From Gemmatales bacterium (lineage in GTDB: Bacteria; Planctomycetota; Planctomycetia; Gemmatales; HRBIN36): 64,000 nucleotides of DNA. The stretch lies in the NCBI GenBank assembly GCA_025060195.1, contig JANXCQ010000005.1, positions 52,671-116,670 on the forward strand. The letters run 5' to 3'. Position numbers and translations under genes: made by a program. Below are positions 36,681 to 45,625 of the stretch, piece after piece; within the stretch, counting starts at the first letter, position 1, and each line of letters starts with the position of its first letter. The notes under the pieces are model-generated. The model saw nothing but the letters and a program-made list of their open reading frames with translations. It did not search any database and was not told the origin of the DNA.

Positions 36681-37232
36681 ATGCTGACAAAAAATCCCTT
36701 CTGCCTGGCAGGAGTGCTGGTTGCTTTGTGGGCCAATACCACCATAACCCTGGCCCAGGAGAAGCGTGCTGCACCCGAGGCCGTGCAATGCGGTAAGATC
36801 ACCAAGCTTTCCCGCATCGGGGACATTTACATCGGGGGCCAACCTACAAAAGAGGACTTTGCCGAGTTGAAAAAGCTCGGAATCAAAACGATCCTTAACT
36901 TGCGCCAGGCCGGGGAGACCGCACTTGACGAGCAAGCGTTGGCCGCGGAGCAAGGCATTCGCTATGTCCACTTGCCTTTCCAGAAGCCGGACGAACTGAC
37001 CGATGCCGTTTTCGACCGGGTGCGCCAACTTTTACGCGACAATCAAAGTCGGCCCATTTTTGTGCACTGAGGGTCGGCCAATCGTGCGGCAGCGGTCTGG
37101 CTGCCTTATCGCGTTCTCGATGAAGGCGTGTCCTACGACCAGGCGGTGAAAGAGGCCCGTGAGATGGGCCTCCGCTCTGCAGAATTGGAGCAGCGCGCCC
37201 GCGACTATATCGCCCGCCAGCTTAAAAAGTAA
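36681..37232 (+). CDS. Candidate selenoprotein: exported DSP-type tyrosine phosphatase-like (DUF442) with Sec at the catalytic position
   Basis: 183 codons if TGA at 37068-37070 (codon 130) is read as selenocysteine; otherwise it stops at 129 residues. A signal peptide (LAGVLVALWANTTITLAQ) starts at ATG 36681, with GGGAG eight bases ahead. The body follows the DUF442/beta-lactamase-hydrolase-like phosphatase fold: KLSRIGDIYIGGQPTKEDF, GIKTILNLR, YVHLPFQKP. Then comes PIFVH-TGA-GSANRAAAVW, which matches the family signature HCxxxNR with the nucleophilic Cys replaced by TGA. The frame stays open for 53 further family-like codons to TAA 37230-37232. A SECIS-like hairpin follows the TGA. It is probably cotranscribed with the M50 protease. 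A TGC-to-TGA nonsense change is the alternative. Confidence 0.8.
37083..37113 (+). promoter_or_regulatory. Bacterial SECIS-like hairpin behind the in-frame UGA
   Basis: GGCAGC (37088-37093) pairs with GCUGCC (37100-37105) around the six-base loop GGUCUG (37094-37099). A lower stem pairs CGUG (37083-37086) with CGCG (37110-37113). The loop begins 23 bases after the UGA. The GGUCU loop is the same as in E. coli fdhF, and spacing is within the range known for bacterial SECIS elements. Confidence 0.75.
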
Positions 37233-37434
37233 CGCCGCAGTCTCGCAAACATTCGTACCCAGCGACCGTGTAATGCGCCCCATTCCTGTTCACTTCATGC
37301 CCGCGCTTCCGTGGGTTCGTGCGTCGAAAGCCACGGCCCGTTTTGCTCCCTCCGACATCTGTTGCTAATCTATTTTCGATGAACGGTTTCTAATGTAACG
37401 CCACTACTCGTCGTGATATTGTCTGGCGCCAAGT

Positions 37435-39264
37435 ATGAGCCGAACTTGCATGCTGGCACTGTGGCTGGGTGGGTGGACCTGGGTATGCTGGGTAACCGCA
37501 GCGCAGGAACCTGCTCTGACCGGTCTGGTTACCGGAGAACTGCGCCGTAGCGAAAAGCCTGATGACTACTGGGATGGCGACCTACGACGACGCCCCGAAC
37601 TGAACTGGGTCTTGCTCCGTTTGTTCGACCAGCGCGGACGTATCGTTGCGCAGGAGAGAACCTATCCCGACGGCACGTTTCAGTTTCGGGGCCTGCCCGC
37701 CGGCGATTACGAATTGGAAGCATGCCGACCTGGATACCTATCGCAGCGGCAAAAAGTAAAAATTCCAGGCTCGGCGCGCTTCGAGTTACTCCGTGATCCG
37801 GATTATGACCTCCTGGTTCTGCCGCGGACATTACGAGCCTGTTTCGCCTTGCCGGGAAACGAGTTAGACGTGTTGTGTCGGGGAAGCGACCAGGCGCAAG
37901 GCTGGGAAGTATCTTTATCCAACGACTACATCACGCGGCGTTGCGAGATTCTCGAGGCGCGGCGAGACGGCCAACTATTCTGCGATCAGAAATGGGAAGC
38001 GGGTTGGCACCTGCGTGTGCGCATCCCCAAGGATTTGCCTCCGGACGACATGTACCATCTTACGGTGCAGGTTCACGACGCGGGCCGATTACGTCGCGCC
38101 ATGCAATACAAGGCCGTCAAATTACTGCGCGATTGGCCCACCGCCTTCTGGATTCTCGGCTTCCAGGATTTCCATTTGGATCACAAGACGTTCGAGCTGG
38201 ATGGTACTACTTCCGCGACGAATGAATCATTGGGCCGCGGACTGTTCTGGCAGGCGGGGGCGTATTTGAACGCGGCCTGGATCAGCATCAATGACGACAT
38301 CGGTCTGATCGAATATCCGAAAGAGGGAAACGGACACGCTCAGCTCTGGCATCTCATAGTGCGTTACGGGAACACGCCGAGCTACTTCACCTTCGGTGGC
38401 CCCCACGATTATGAGGGGCCAGAAATGCGGCGGCATCGGTATCATTTCGGCCCCCGCTGTTACCGCATAACCTTCGGCCCACAGACGCGGATTCTAGGCG
38501 TCATGGACTATTGTCCCAACCCGCAGAATTGTTTCACCGAGGACATCCGCACTTGGCTGCGGCGCGAAGTCCAGCAGGTGCACCAGGACGCCGCTGTGCG
38601 GCTGGTATTTTTGCAGGCCAACGTATCGGGGCACTTAGCGCAACGCGGGGAATTCCTCATCCCGCCCGAACAATGGCCTCCTCTCCGCAATGGTTGGCAG
38701 TTGGCCGAACATTTCTCCTACGATGGCCAGGGAGCCGACCGACTCGGCGCTAAATCCTGGAGCAGAATTGAACCGCCGGTTTATCGGCTTGACTATGAAC
38801 GCCTATTTCTGACGGGGCAATTCTTCTGGATCGGCCGCGTAAGTCAGTCCAATGTCCACGGTTGGGATGGACTCCTACGCACCCCTGTGGACTTAGCCCA
38901 CGTGGTCCAACCCCAGGGAACCACACGGGGACAATTGACCGGCTATCGGGGCGTCATGCTCCCCTTTGCCCAGGTGCGCCAGCCCAACGAACGCGAAGCG
39001 GTGATCGAAATGCGGCTCAGTTGGTTCAGTCCCAAAGAGGCACGATGCACGGTCACGGATGACTTCCCGCGTGTTTTACCAGCCTGGTCGGACGGACGCC
39101 TGCGGCTCGTGCTCCCTCGAGATGAATACTCCGTCGAGAACGCTGAAATCCTGCACCAAGCGACTAGCGATAACGGCCACTGGACTTTGCTCTACTTACG
39201 TTTGCCCACCTGCACGCAACAGCAACCACACCAAACTGCCCGCATTCGGCCTCGACAACCGTAA
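37435..39264 (+). CDS. Exported protein with a carboxypeptidase-regulatory-like domain
   Basis: 609 residues. A signal peptide (MLALWLGGWTWVCWVTAAQ) is followed by an Ig-like carboxypeptidase-regulatory domain near 25-115 (GRIVAQERTYPDGTFQFRGLPAGDYELEACRPGY read as the typical DGTF.F.GLP.G.Y pattern). The remaining 480 residues are beta-rich with many Trp and Tyr and include repeated His/Asp motifs (FQDFHLDHKTFELDG), but no family can be named with confidence. GTATGAGCCG precedes the start ATG 37435 without a strong site. It converges with the next gene, 48 bases away. Confidence 0.72.
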   Translation: MSRTCMLALWLGGWTWVCWVTAAQEPALTGLVTGELRRSEKPDDYWDGDLRRRPELNWVLLRLFDQRGRIVAQERTYPDGTFQFRGLPAGDYELEACRPGYLSQRQKVKIPGSARFELLRDPDYDLLVLPRTLRACFALPGNELDVLCRGSDQAQGWEVSLSNDYITRRCEILEARRDGQLFCDQKWEAGWHLRVRIPKDLPPDDMYHLTVQVHDAGRLRRAMQYKAVKLLRDWPTAFWILGFQDFHLDHKTFELDGTTSATNESLGRGLFWQAGAYLNAAWISINDDIGLIEYPKEGNGHAQLWHLIVRYGNTPSYFTFGGPHDYEGPEMRRHRYHFGPRCYRITFGPQTRILGVMDYCPNPQNCFTEDIRTWLRREVQQVHQDAAVRLVFLQANVSGHLAQRGEFLIPPEQWPPLRNGWQLAEHFSYDGQGADRLGAKSWSRIEPPVYRLDYERLFLTGQFFWIGRVSQSNVHGWDGLLRTPVDLAHVVQPQGTTRGQLTGYRGVMLPFAQVRQPNEREAVIEMRLSWFSPKEARCTVTDDFPRVLPAWSDGRLRLVLPRDEYSVENAEILHQATSDNGHWTLLYLRLPTCTQQQPHQTARIRPRQP

Positions 39265-39312
39265 ACTGGAACGAAGCTCTTCGCGCTCCGGGGCATTCGT
39301 TGCTTACTCGGA

Positions 39313-40644
39313 CTACCTGGTGCTTGTCAGTGTGCTGATGTCCCAAACGTGCACGAAGCCGTCCTTCCTGCCCAAAAGGTACTTGCCGTCGGGAGTTACC
39401 CGAAGATCGTCGATCCGTGGAAATGGGTGATCGGTTCGGATGCGACCAAGCTCTATCCCCGACTCCACCTCGAAAATGGTAAGACCGAAGTAACGGAAAT
39501 TGCTCAAAATAAGATAGCGAGCATCGGCAGTCAGGCACGCCGCGATCGGTTTCGGCCGCTCCGGACGAGCTTTGCCCGGCGGACGAATCAGGTCCAGTAA
39601 TTCGGCACTCACGCGACTCGACCGCGTATCGTCCACCCAACCGACCAGGTCGCCGCGCTGCGTAGCGCGAACTTCCCAGCGATAACCATGCAGTTTATCC
39701 ACCGCAGCGATAAATCGGCCGTCGGGACTCAGCGCCATGACCGTCAAGCCACGCGGTACCGCCCACCGTGTGTGACGTTGACCTGTCCTGTAGCACGACA
39801 ATACCACCTGATGCCGATCGTCGAGCGTTACGGCCAAGTCGCTGTCGCGAACGAAGCCGAGCCAATGGTTTCCCGATAGTTGGGCCACTTCCTTGCCCGT
39901 GGCGAGGTGGTACACCGATAACGGTGCGGTCTCATAGTAAGGTTGTCTAGGAATCACGTGTGCCTGGTCCGGAGTTATGACGAGACCATAGCCGGCCTCC
40001 CGCAGCAGTTCACCGCGCGGAAACATACTGCGCACCGCATTGGTCTGCCAATCCCGCACAAAGACGTTGGCCTCATCGGGCGCCGTAACCGTACCCCGGA
40101 GACTGGCCAGGACTAACCACTGATCATGCTGGGCGAAGCTCACGTGGATAATAGGACTGCGAAAGTCGCGATACCGGCGCTGGGGTTTGCGAAGCCGCAG
40201 CTGCCAAACGCATACTGTACCGCACTCATGACCGGTGGCCAGATACTGACCGTCGCTACTAAGGGCCATCGCAGTGATGCGGCGCGCAGCTACGTTCCAG
40301 GTCAACTGAGGCTTGCCGTCTCGCCAACTGCTCATACGGAAGTCGCTGCTTTCATGCGACCACAACACATGTTCGCTATCAGGCAGGAATTGGTATAACA
40401 CCGGTCGGAAAAGGTGGTTTCGGTCTCCGAGGATCGTCTGCGGCTTATCTAATTCCAGATAACGCAGATGATAAACGACCCTCGGCTCCGCCATGTGCCA
40501 TTGGAGCAATAAACTCGCTACCATCGGCAACACAGCCATGCCACCGAACCAAAATGGCTGCCAATAAACTACTAACGGTTTTTCGTTTCGAGAGGCGAAC
40601 TCGAGTACAGCTTGTTTAACCTGGCTGCCAATCAAATCAAGCAA
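39313..40644 (-). CDS. Membrane-anchored WD40-like propeller protein
   Basis: 443 residues. One membrane segment (PFWFGGMAVLPMVASLLLQW, near 30-49) is followed by degenerate WD40/YVTN-type repeats: ITAMALSSDGQYLATGHECGTVCVWQ, LTVMALSPDGRFIAAVD and LRVTPDGKYLLGRKDGFVHVWD. The repeats are far more divergent than those at 1235-1981. The start is unclear; TTG 40644 follows AGGA closely and no better codon lies before the membrane segment. It begins 24 bases after the DUF1559 gene and may share its transcript. Confidence 0.72.
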   Translation of the reverse strand: MLDLIGSQVKQAVLEFASRNEKPLVVYWQPFWFGGMAVLPMVASLLLQWHMAEPRVVYHLRYLELDKPQTILGDRNHLFRPVLYQFLPDSEHVLWSHESSDFRMSSWRDGKPQLTWNVAARRITAMALSSDGQYLATGHECGTVCVWQLRLRKPQRRYRDFRSPIIHVSFAQHDQWLVLASLRGTVTAPDEANVFVRDWQTNAVRSMFPRGELLREAGYGLVITPDQAHVIPRQPYYETAPLSVYHLATGKEVAQLSGNHWLGFVRDSDLAVTLDDRHQVVLSCYRTGQRHTRWAVPRGLTVMALSPDGRFIAAVDKLHGYRWEVRATQRGDLVGWVDDTRSSRVSAELLDLIRPPGKARPERPKPIAACLTADARYLILSNFRYFGLTIFEVESGIELGRIRTDHPFPRIDDLRVTPDGKYLLGRKDGFVHVWDISTLTSTR

Positions 40645-40668
40645 TTCCTGCGATCCGTTGCGCCACGA

Positions 40669-41544
40669 TCATTCCAGCTGGCGCAAATCCACATTCTCCC
40701 CACCATTCCGTGTACAAGCAGCGCGTAGGACATTCAGGTCTACGGTATATCGTATCCGACGCAGCGACTGGTCGGCGCTGACCGCATTGAACGTACCAAG
40801 ATGACCTGAGCCGAAAGTATAGCTGGGTGTCGTTCCGGTATAGGTATCTTGGAAAGGTTGCGTCTGCGGCCAACGTAAGGTATCGAAGCCTTGAGTAGTT
40901 TGACCATTAGGTGCTCTCGGACCGGGGGGCCAACCAAAGGCGTAGCCCCAGTAATCGCCATGCAAGTCTCTCGCAGCTTCCATGGCTTTTCGGTCTATGC
41001 TTTTTTCCGCAAGCAATAAAGTGGTGGCGCGTCCGTCCGGGATGTCGTTCGTAATCGACACGCGGCGGCAAATTTGCTGACCGGGCGGCTGATTTTGAAA
41101 CCAGGGCACCAAGCAACCGTTACACACGTTTTTGTCGGTAATGGTAATACTAGCGAAGATATTGCCGACACCCACATAGTCGGTTTGTTGTGTCCCATTA
41201 CCAAACACACCCACTCGGCGACGGGACGGGCAATACAAAATTTGCAAATTTTTGTCTAGTTCCTCAGTGATCTGCCTGCCCCACCCATCGTTTGTGGGTG
41301 TGCTCTGATTCGGAGGAGTGGGAGACCCTCCTGTTGGCAGGATCATACCCCGTTGGCTGGCATGGGTATAAAACGCTAAGGCCAGTTGCTGCAGGTTACT
41401 GGCGCAACGAGCGCGGTTGGCAGATTCACGGACACGTTGAATAGCGGGGAATAAAAGTGCCATGAGCGTGCCTATGATCGCAACTGCTACAAGTACTTCG
41501 ACGAGCGTGAAGCCAATGCGACCTGAAGCTTGACCGGAGCGCAT
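40669..41544 (-). CDS. DUF1559 prepilin-like protein
   Basis: 291 residues of the planctomycete DUF1559 family. The type IV pilin-like leader is short and ends in G, followed by FTLVEVLVAVAIIGTLMALLFPAIQRVRESANRARC in which Glu5 of the mature protein is present; prepilin peptidase cleavage is expected before Phe. The C-terminal region is the DUF1559 beta domain with DGRATTLLLAEK and a final FGSGHLGTFNAVSADQSLR variant of the SxHxGG motif. Gemmata-type genomes carry many copies. The role is unknown; a pseudopilin or surface protein is likely. GGGGA precedes ATG 41544. Confidence 0.93.
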   Translation of the reverse strand: MRSGQASGRIGFTLVEVLVAVAIIGTLMALLFPAIQRVRESANRARCASNLQQLALAFYTHASQRGMILPTGGSPTPPNQSTPTNDGWGRQITEELDKNLQILYCPSRRRVGVFGNGTQQTDYVGVGNIFASITITDKNVCNGCLVPWFQNQPPGQQICRRVSITNDIPDGRATTLLLAEKSIDRKAMEAARDLHGDYWGYAFGWPPGPRAPNGQTTQGFDTLRWPQTQPFQDTYTGTTPSYTFGSGHLGTFNAVSADQSLRRIRYTVDLNVLRAACTRNGGENVDLRQLE

Positions 41545-41746
41545 AAGTAAGTCCCCTTTTGTCTTTTGTTTAGACGATGTAAGATGATTACCCTCTTGGC
41601 AACTCTACCTTATTCTTATGGTACCAATTCGATTTTGCGTTCGTCAAGATAATACCATATCCAATCGCGATAGTTCGTTTCATGGCCAACTATCTTTTGG
41701 AGCATCTCCGACACTTAGTTGAGAGCAGCGCGAGGGCGCGGGCGTT

Positions 41747-42766
41747 TTAGGGGACGAAAATCGGCGTACCAGTGTCTTCGGGGAGCAAAATGGCGCGAAT
41801 CGCCGGATGGTTGGCGCAGAAGTCGCGGACTTTATCGGTACCCAGGACGAAGAAGGCGGTGGCCAGGGCGTCGGCTTCGGCTGCGGTTGGGGCCAGGGCC
41901 GTGGCGCTGAGCAAGCCAGACGCTGGCCAACCAGTCCGCGGATCGAGAATGTGGCCGAGCTTACGACCCGCCCATTCGAGATGACGGAACGTCGCCGCCG
42001 AGGTGCCGAGCGCTTGGTCGCGCAGAGGCACCGTGGCCAGCGTCTGCAACGGATTGGTCGGATGACGCACCGCCACGCACCATCCTTGGGGAAAATCGGG
42101 AGGATGCCCAATGCCCAGAACGGAGCTGCGGCCCCCTTGGAGCAAGCCACTCAAACCGCGTTGCCGTAAGATTTCTGCTGCTCGATCCAGGGCGTATCCT
42201 TTGCCAATACTGCCAAAGTTGAGCGCCACCCCGCGACGTAGAAACCGCACACTTCGTTGCGTCTCGTCCAGGACGAGCCAACGACACCCACTTTGTTCCA
42301 AGGACCGTTGGCGTTCGCCCGGCTCCGGAATGCGCGGTGGGCCACGGAAAAAGCCCCAACATTCGATGAGCCGATGCATCGCGCAATCGAACGCGCCTTC
42401 TGTCTCATGGTATAACCGTAACGATAATTGCAACAAGCGAAAAAGCTCTTCGTCCACGATGACCGCTTCGTCGTAGGCGCGACGGTTGAGCCAACTGACT
42501 TCGCTCTCTTCCCGATACACGCTCAACTGCGCTTCCACTGCCTCGATGCAGGCGAATACTTCCTCGGCAATGTTCAATGCATCGGGGGTACCAAACGGAA
42601 GCACCAGTTCGAACGTGGTAGCCATGGCCGGATGCTGAAACCGTAACCATGCTAATTCGCGCGGCGGAACGGGTGCTGCTTCGGGTACTAGTTCGCTGAC
42701 CCAACCCACTACCTGCCCCGCGCTCTGCGCTAAGTTTCGAACGCTCAGAAACTCACGCCGATCCAT
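41747..42766 (-). CDS. apbE: FAD:protein FMN transferase (ApbE)
   Basis: 339 residues. ApbE transfers FMN from FAD to Thr or Ser in target flavoproteins such as NqrB/NqrC and RnfD/RnfG, outside the cytoplasmic membrane. A short twin-arginine start (DRREFLSV) could mark Tat export. Family motifs visible are FQHPAMATTFELVLPF, AVEAQLSVYREESEVSWLN, ALNFGSIGKGYALDRA (FAD/Mg site), GHILDPRTGWPA and the C-terminal EADALATAFFVLG. No target flavoprotein gene is in the window. Confidence 0.95.
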   Translation of the reverse strand: MDRREFLSVRNLAQSAGQVVGWVSELVPEAAPVPPRELAWLRFQHPAMATTFELVLPFGTPDALNIAEEVFACIEAVEAQLSVYREESEVSWLNRRAYDEAVIVDEELFRLLQLSLRLYHETEGAFDCAMHRLIECWGFFRGPPRIPEPGERQRSLEQSGCRWLVLDETQRSVRFLRRGVALNFGSIGKGYALDRAAEILRQRGLSGLLQGGRSSVLGIGHPPDFPQGWCVAVRHPTNPLQTLATVPLRDQALGTSAATFRHLEWAGRKLGHILDPRTGWPASGLLSATALAPTAAEADALATAFFVLGTDKVRDFCANHPAIRAILLPEDTGTPIFVP

Positions 42767-42867
42767 TTCGACGCACCACGAAGGCGATAGGCGCTCGCCA
42801 TTCAGTTCGGGTTACTTTTTGCTACGACCGTTGGCGCTGGGGCTGGCCGCTGGACGAGCCTGCGATT

Positions 42868-44097
42868 TTACGCCTCTGCGAGGACTTCCCGAAGGACCGG
42901 TTCGAGAGCCCGCGTACTGCGTTCGACCGCTAGGACGACCGTACGTTCTTCCAGGCCATCGGGCGAAATGGCGACTGCGGGGATAATTTGCCGACCGTTA
43001 GGGAGGGCGAAACGCACGGTAAAGGTACCATCGGGCCGAAGCGCGACCGGTTCGCCTTGTAAGGTAACTTTCGCTCCTGGTTCGGTGGCGCCATACACAA
43101 TCAGTTCAGCTTCGACCTGGAACCAGAATCCGCGCTGTCCGCGACGCCGCGCCAAGGCTTCGGAAGCCATACTCGCCAACATCGGTGAGGCCAGCGGCCG
43201 ACGTAAGCGTTCGAGAATTTGCCGTCGCACCTCTTCGCTGCTGGTGCCTGGCTGAAATCCGGCGGACATCGCCAGAATGCGTTCATAGTTTTCCGGCAAG
43301 TCGGCCCACGCCTCGTCGATACGGTCGCTTATCCCGGCTCGCGGCGTGGTTACCACGTTGGAACGCAACACGGTGTAGAACTGGCCTGAGGAGGTCAGAT
43401 AGCCCAAGTCCACGCGGAAACTGCGGGGCGGGTCGCTTACTTCGATGTACCAGTTCCGCGCTTGGTCGTTGATGAAGATGTCGCGCACTATAGTCTCGCT
43501 GATACCCGTGCCGTCGCCCGCAGTGACGTCGAGTAAGCGTAGCGTGGGTTTGGATGTATGCCAATCCGCGCCTAACGCTGCAGCGGCTCGCTCAACGGTC
43601 GCCGGTGTTAATTCCCAGTAGGCATGGAGCCAGAACGGGTCGCGAACCAGTAACACCAGGCGATCGACGCCATACAGACTGGGCAGCTCGCCTGTTAGAT
43701 GGGTCGTGAACTCACGGGTTGGTATGCCCACGTCGTATTTGCTGCTTTCGACCTCTTGCTCAGGTGTGGAAATGCGAACCTCCTCCCTACGGGCAACCGA
43801 GGGAACTCGGGTGAAGCTGGGGCGCGTCGTCTCGGTTGAACTGGCATCTTGGGTAACACGAGCCACGGGTTGGCTTCGCTTCCGGGTTTCTAGTCGTGCT
43901 GGCCTCGAAGTCGCTGAAACCCTTTGCTTTCGCGTCGCTGCGCGCACCCCACCGGCCGGAGAAATGCTTTCGGCGTGTAAGAGCGCAGCGATTAGCTCCT
44001 CTTTCGTCATGCGAGAATAGCCTCGCACATGCTGTTGTTTGGCCAACTGCTGTAGTTGGCGCCGGGTCAACTGTTCTAACTTTTGTCGCGACGACAT
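42868..44097 (-). CDS. DUF4912 protein with N-terminal Rho-N/SAP-like domain
   Basis: 409 residues. The start (SRQKLEQLTRRQLQQLAKQQHVRGYSRMTKEELIAAL) is a Rho N-terminal/SAP-type helical domain likely to touch nucleic acid. A basic and Ser/Thr-rich linker follows, then DUF4912 (DRLVLLVRDPFWLHAYWELT and FRVDLGYLTSSGQFYTVLRS). The C-terminal part, about 315-400, is a small Ig-like segment (GATEPGAKVTLQGEPVALRPDGTFTVRFALPNG). Function is unknown. It lies downstream of the flagellar genes on the same strand, 340 bases away, with an inverted repeat in between. Confidence 0.9.
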   Translation of the reverse strand: MSSRQKLEQLTRRQLQQLAKQQHVRGYSRMTKEELIAALLHAESISPAGGVRAATRKQRVSATSRPARLETRKRSQPVARVTQDASSTETTRPSFTRVPSVARREEVRISTPEQEVESSKYDVGIPTREFTTHLTGELPSLYGVDRLVLLVRDPFWLHAYWELTPATVERAAAALGADWHTSKPTLRLLDVTAGDGTGISETIVRDIFINDQARNWYIEVSDPPRSFRVDLGYLTSSGQFYTVLRSNVVTTPRAGISDRIDEAWADLPENYERILAMSAGFQPGTSSEEVRRQILERLRRPLASPMLASMASEALARRRGQRGFWFQVEAELIVYGATEPGAKVTLQGEPVALRPDGTFTVRFALPNGRQIIPAVAISPDGLEERTVVLAVERSTRALEPVLREVLAEA

Positions 44098-44441
44098 GGG
44101 TGCTCGTCTCCTTTAGCAGCGGTTCCCATGATTACTTCCGATTGAGCCTCTATTGCCAGCCTTGTAATTTATGAATTACGTGTGAACGGGGATTTGGCGG
44201 TTCGGGAATCACCCCCGTAGTCAGTCAAGCAAACAACTTGATTCCTTGTACGGGGTGCCCCGGTCCAGCACTGCGTTGGGGAGTGTTGCATTTTTCTTCA
44301 TCCTTAGATACGTCAAACACGAATCGCAAAAATTGTACCGAAATCAAAGACGAGCGTCAATAAACTGCCTTGCGAAAATTCGATGAAGACGCGCACGAGC
44401 CGTAAGCAGGCAGTAAGTAATAATTTTGCGCGAGTCGCTAG
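44098..44441. other. Intergenic region with an AT-rich inverted repeat
   Basis: About 340 bases between the DUF4912 start and the fliN stop. It contains GTAATTTATGAATTAC at 44164-44179 (six-base arms, four-base spacer), which may be an operator for the DUF4912 gene. No gene or convincing terminator is seen. Confidence 0.4.
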
Positions 44442-44774
44442 CTAGCAAAGTTCGGAGAGTGCGGGCTGAATAAGCTCAACAATACGAACGGCAAAGCGGT
44501 CTTCCACGACGACGATTTCCCCTCGAGCAATAAGTACGCCATTGACCCGTAGATCCACGGGCTGACTGACCTCGCGGTCGAGGGCAATGACCGAACCTGG
44601 GCCGAGGCGGAGAATTTCTCGCAACGGTAAGCGTGTGCGTCCGAGTTCCGCGGTAACAGAAACTGACAACTGATGCAGACGCTCCAAAGGTACGGAAGTT
44701 TCATTCTGGGAATGAGGAGGAAGTTCGGCAAACTCAGCCGCGTGAGCCACGATTTCGGTTCCTTGAGCAGACAT
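44442..44774 (-). CDS. fliN: Flagellar motor switch protein FliN
   Basis: 110 residues from ATG 44774, two bases after the fliM-like stop. It consists of a short leader and one SpoA domain (SVTAELGRTRLPLREILRLGPGSVIALDREVSQPVDLRVNGVLIARGEIVVVEDRFAVRIVELI), the part that forms the C-ring base with FliM. It is the last gene of the flagellar operon in this window. Confidence 0.95.
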   Translation of the reverse strand: MSAQGTEIVAHAAEFAELPPHSQNETSVPLERLHQLSVSVTAELGRTRLPLREILRLGPGSVIALDREVSQPVDLRVNGVLIARGEIVVVEDRFAVRIVELIQPALSELC

Positions 44775-44776
44775 AG

Positions 44777-45625
44777 TCAGGACTCCCAAAAGGCGGTTAT
44801 TTGGACAGCGCGCTTTCGGCCGAGCCGACCCGGCCAGGCCCGATAGCGCACCTCGCCCTCCACGAGCACAGCTAAAGGCTCGTCGAGACGTTGGTTCAGT
44901 AACAATACATCTCCGGCGCGTAGTTGTTGCAGTTGCCGCAGGGGCAGAAGGGTCTCACCGAGCCGAACGGTGATGTGTAACGGAATACCCTGTGCAAGGG
45001 CTTCCGCCGAGGGCGTCTCCGTCGCTGGTGCCGCGGGAGCAAAAAATTCGCGGATGAGTGCCTCGGTCAAGAGCCAGACCACAATTGTCTTTGCCCCGGC
45101 CCATTCAGCTTGTGCCTCGGCGCGGAGCACCGTGAGCTGCTGCTTGAGGGCCGGAGAAAACTGGGGAACAGGTTCCAACGGTCCGCGTTGCCAAGATGGT
45201 GACTTACTGCCCTGCCAGCAAGCTTGCATCCCGGTAAGCCATTCGCGGTCAAGTACATGTTCCCAGAGAGAAGTCTCAATCGCGGTAAGCGGGCGGTCAG
45301 TGGGTAAGCTGTCGGTAGATTCGCCAAGTAGGGCCAGCGTCAGCACTAAGGCCAAGGGGCGTGGGATGCCTAACAGGGAGGAGGCGTGGTCCGACCAGTG
45401 GATGGAGTAATACAGCAACTGGTCGGGTAAATCATCAAAAGCCTGGGCCACGTAACAACGGCGTACCTTGCCGGGACGGAATTGAAGCGCCAAGCCCAAC
45501 CGTCGCCGCCCTACTTCAGTCCAATGTTGAGTCAGTGCACTGAGCCAACGCGCAACTGCGCGGCGAACCTCGCTGGGCTCAGGTTGGGGATGGCGCCAGT
45601 CGAACGGTTGTACCGTTCCGGTCAT
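44777..45625 (-). CDS. fliM: FliM-like flagellar motor switch protein lacking the CheY-binding peptide
   Basis: 282 residues, shorter than usual FliM (about 330). The C-terminal SpoA domain is clear (ITVRLGETLLPLRQLQQLRAGDVLLLNQRLDEPLAVLVEGEVRYRAWPGRLGRKRAVQI). The middle domain keeps SLLGIPRPLALVLTLALLG and LTAIETSLWEHVL. The N-terminal EIDALL-type motif that binds phosphorylated CheY is absent; the protein starts MTGTVQPFDW. The gene overlaps fliL by four bases and precedes fliN, which fixes its identity by position as well as sequence. Motor reversal may be controlled another way (inference). Confidence 0.88.
   Translation of the reverse strand: MTGTVQPFDWRHPQPEPSEVRRAVARWLSALTQHWTEVGRRRLGLALQFRPGKVRRCYVAQAFDDLPDQLLYYSIHWSDHASSLLGIPRPLALVLTLALLGESTDSLPTDRPLTAIETSLWEHVLDREWLTGMQACWQGSKSPSWQRGPLEPVPQFSPALKQQLTVLRAEAQAEWAGAKTIVVWLLTEALIREFFAPAAPATETPSAEALAQGIPLHITVRLGETLLPLRQLQQLRAGDVLLLNQRLDEPLAVLVEGEVRYRAWPGRLGRKRAVQITAFWES

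Noticed and set aside
36681..37070. A plain 129-residue protein ending at the TGA
   Set aside because: It would end one residue before the catalytic nucleophile, and the family sequence continues in frame behind a SECIS-like hairpin; truncation remains possible but is less likely.
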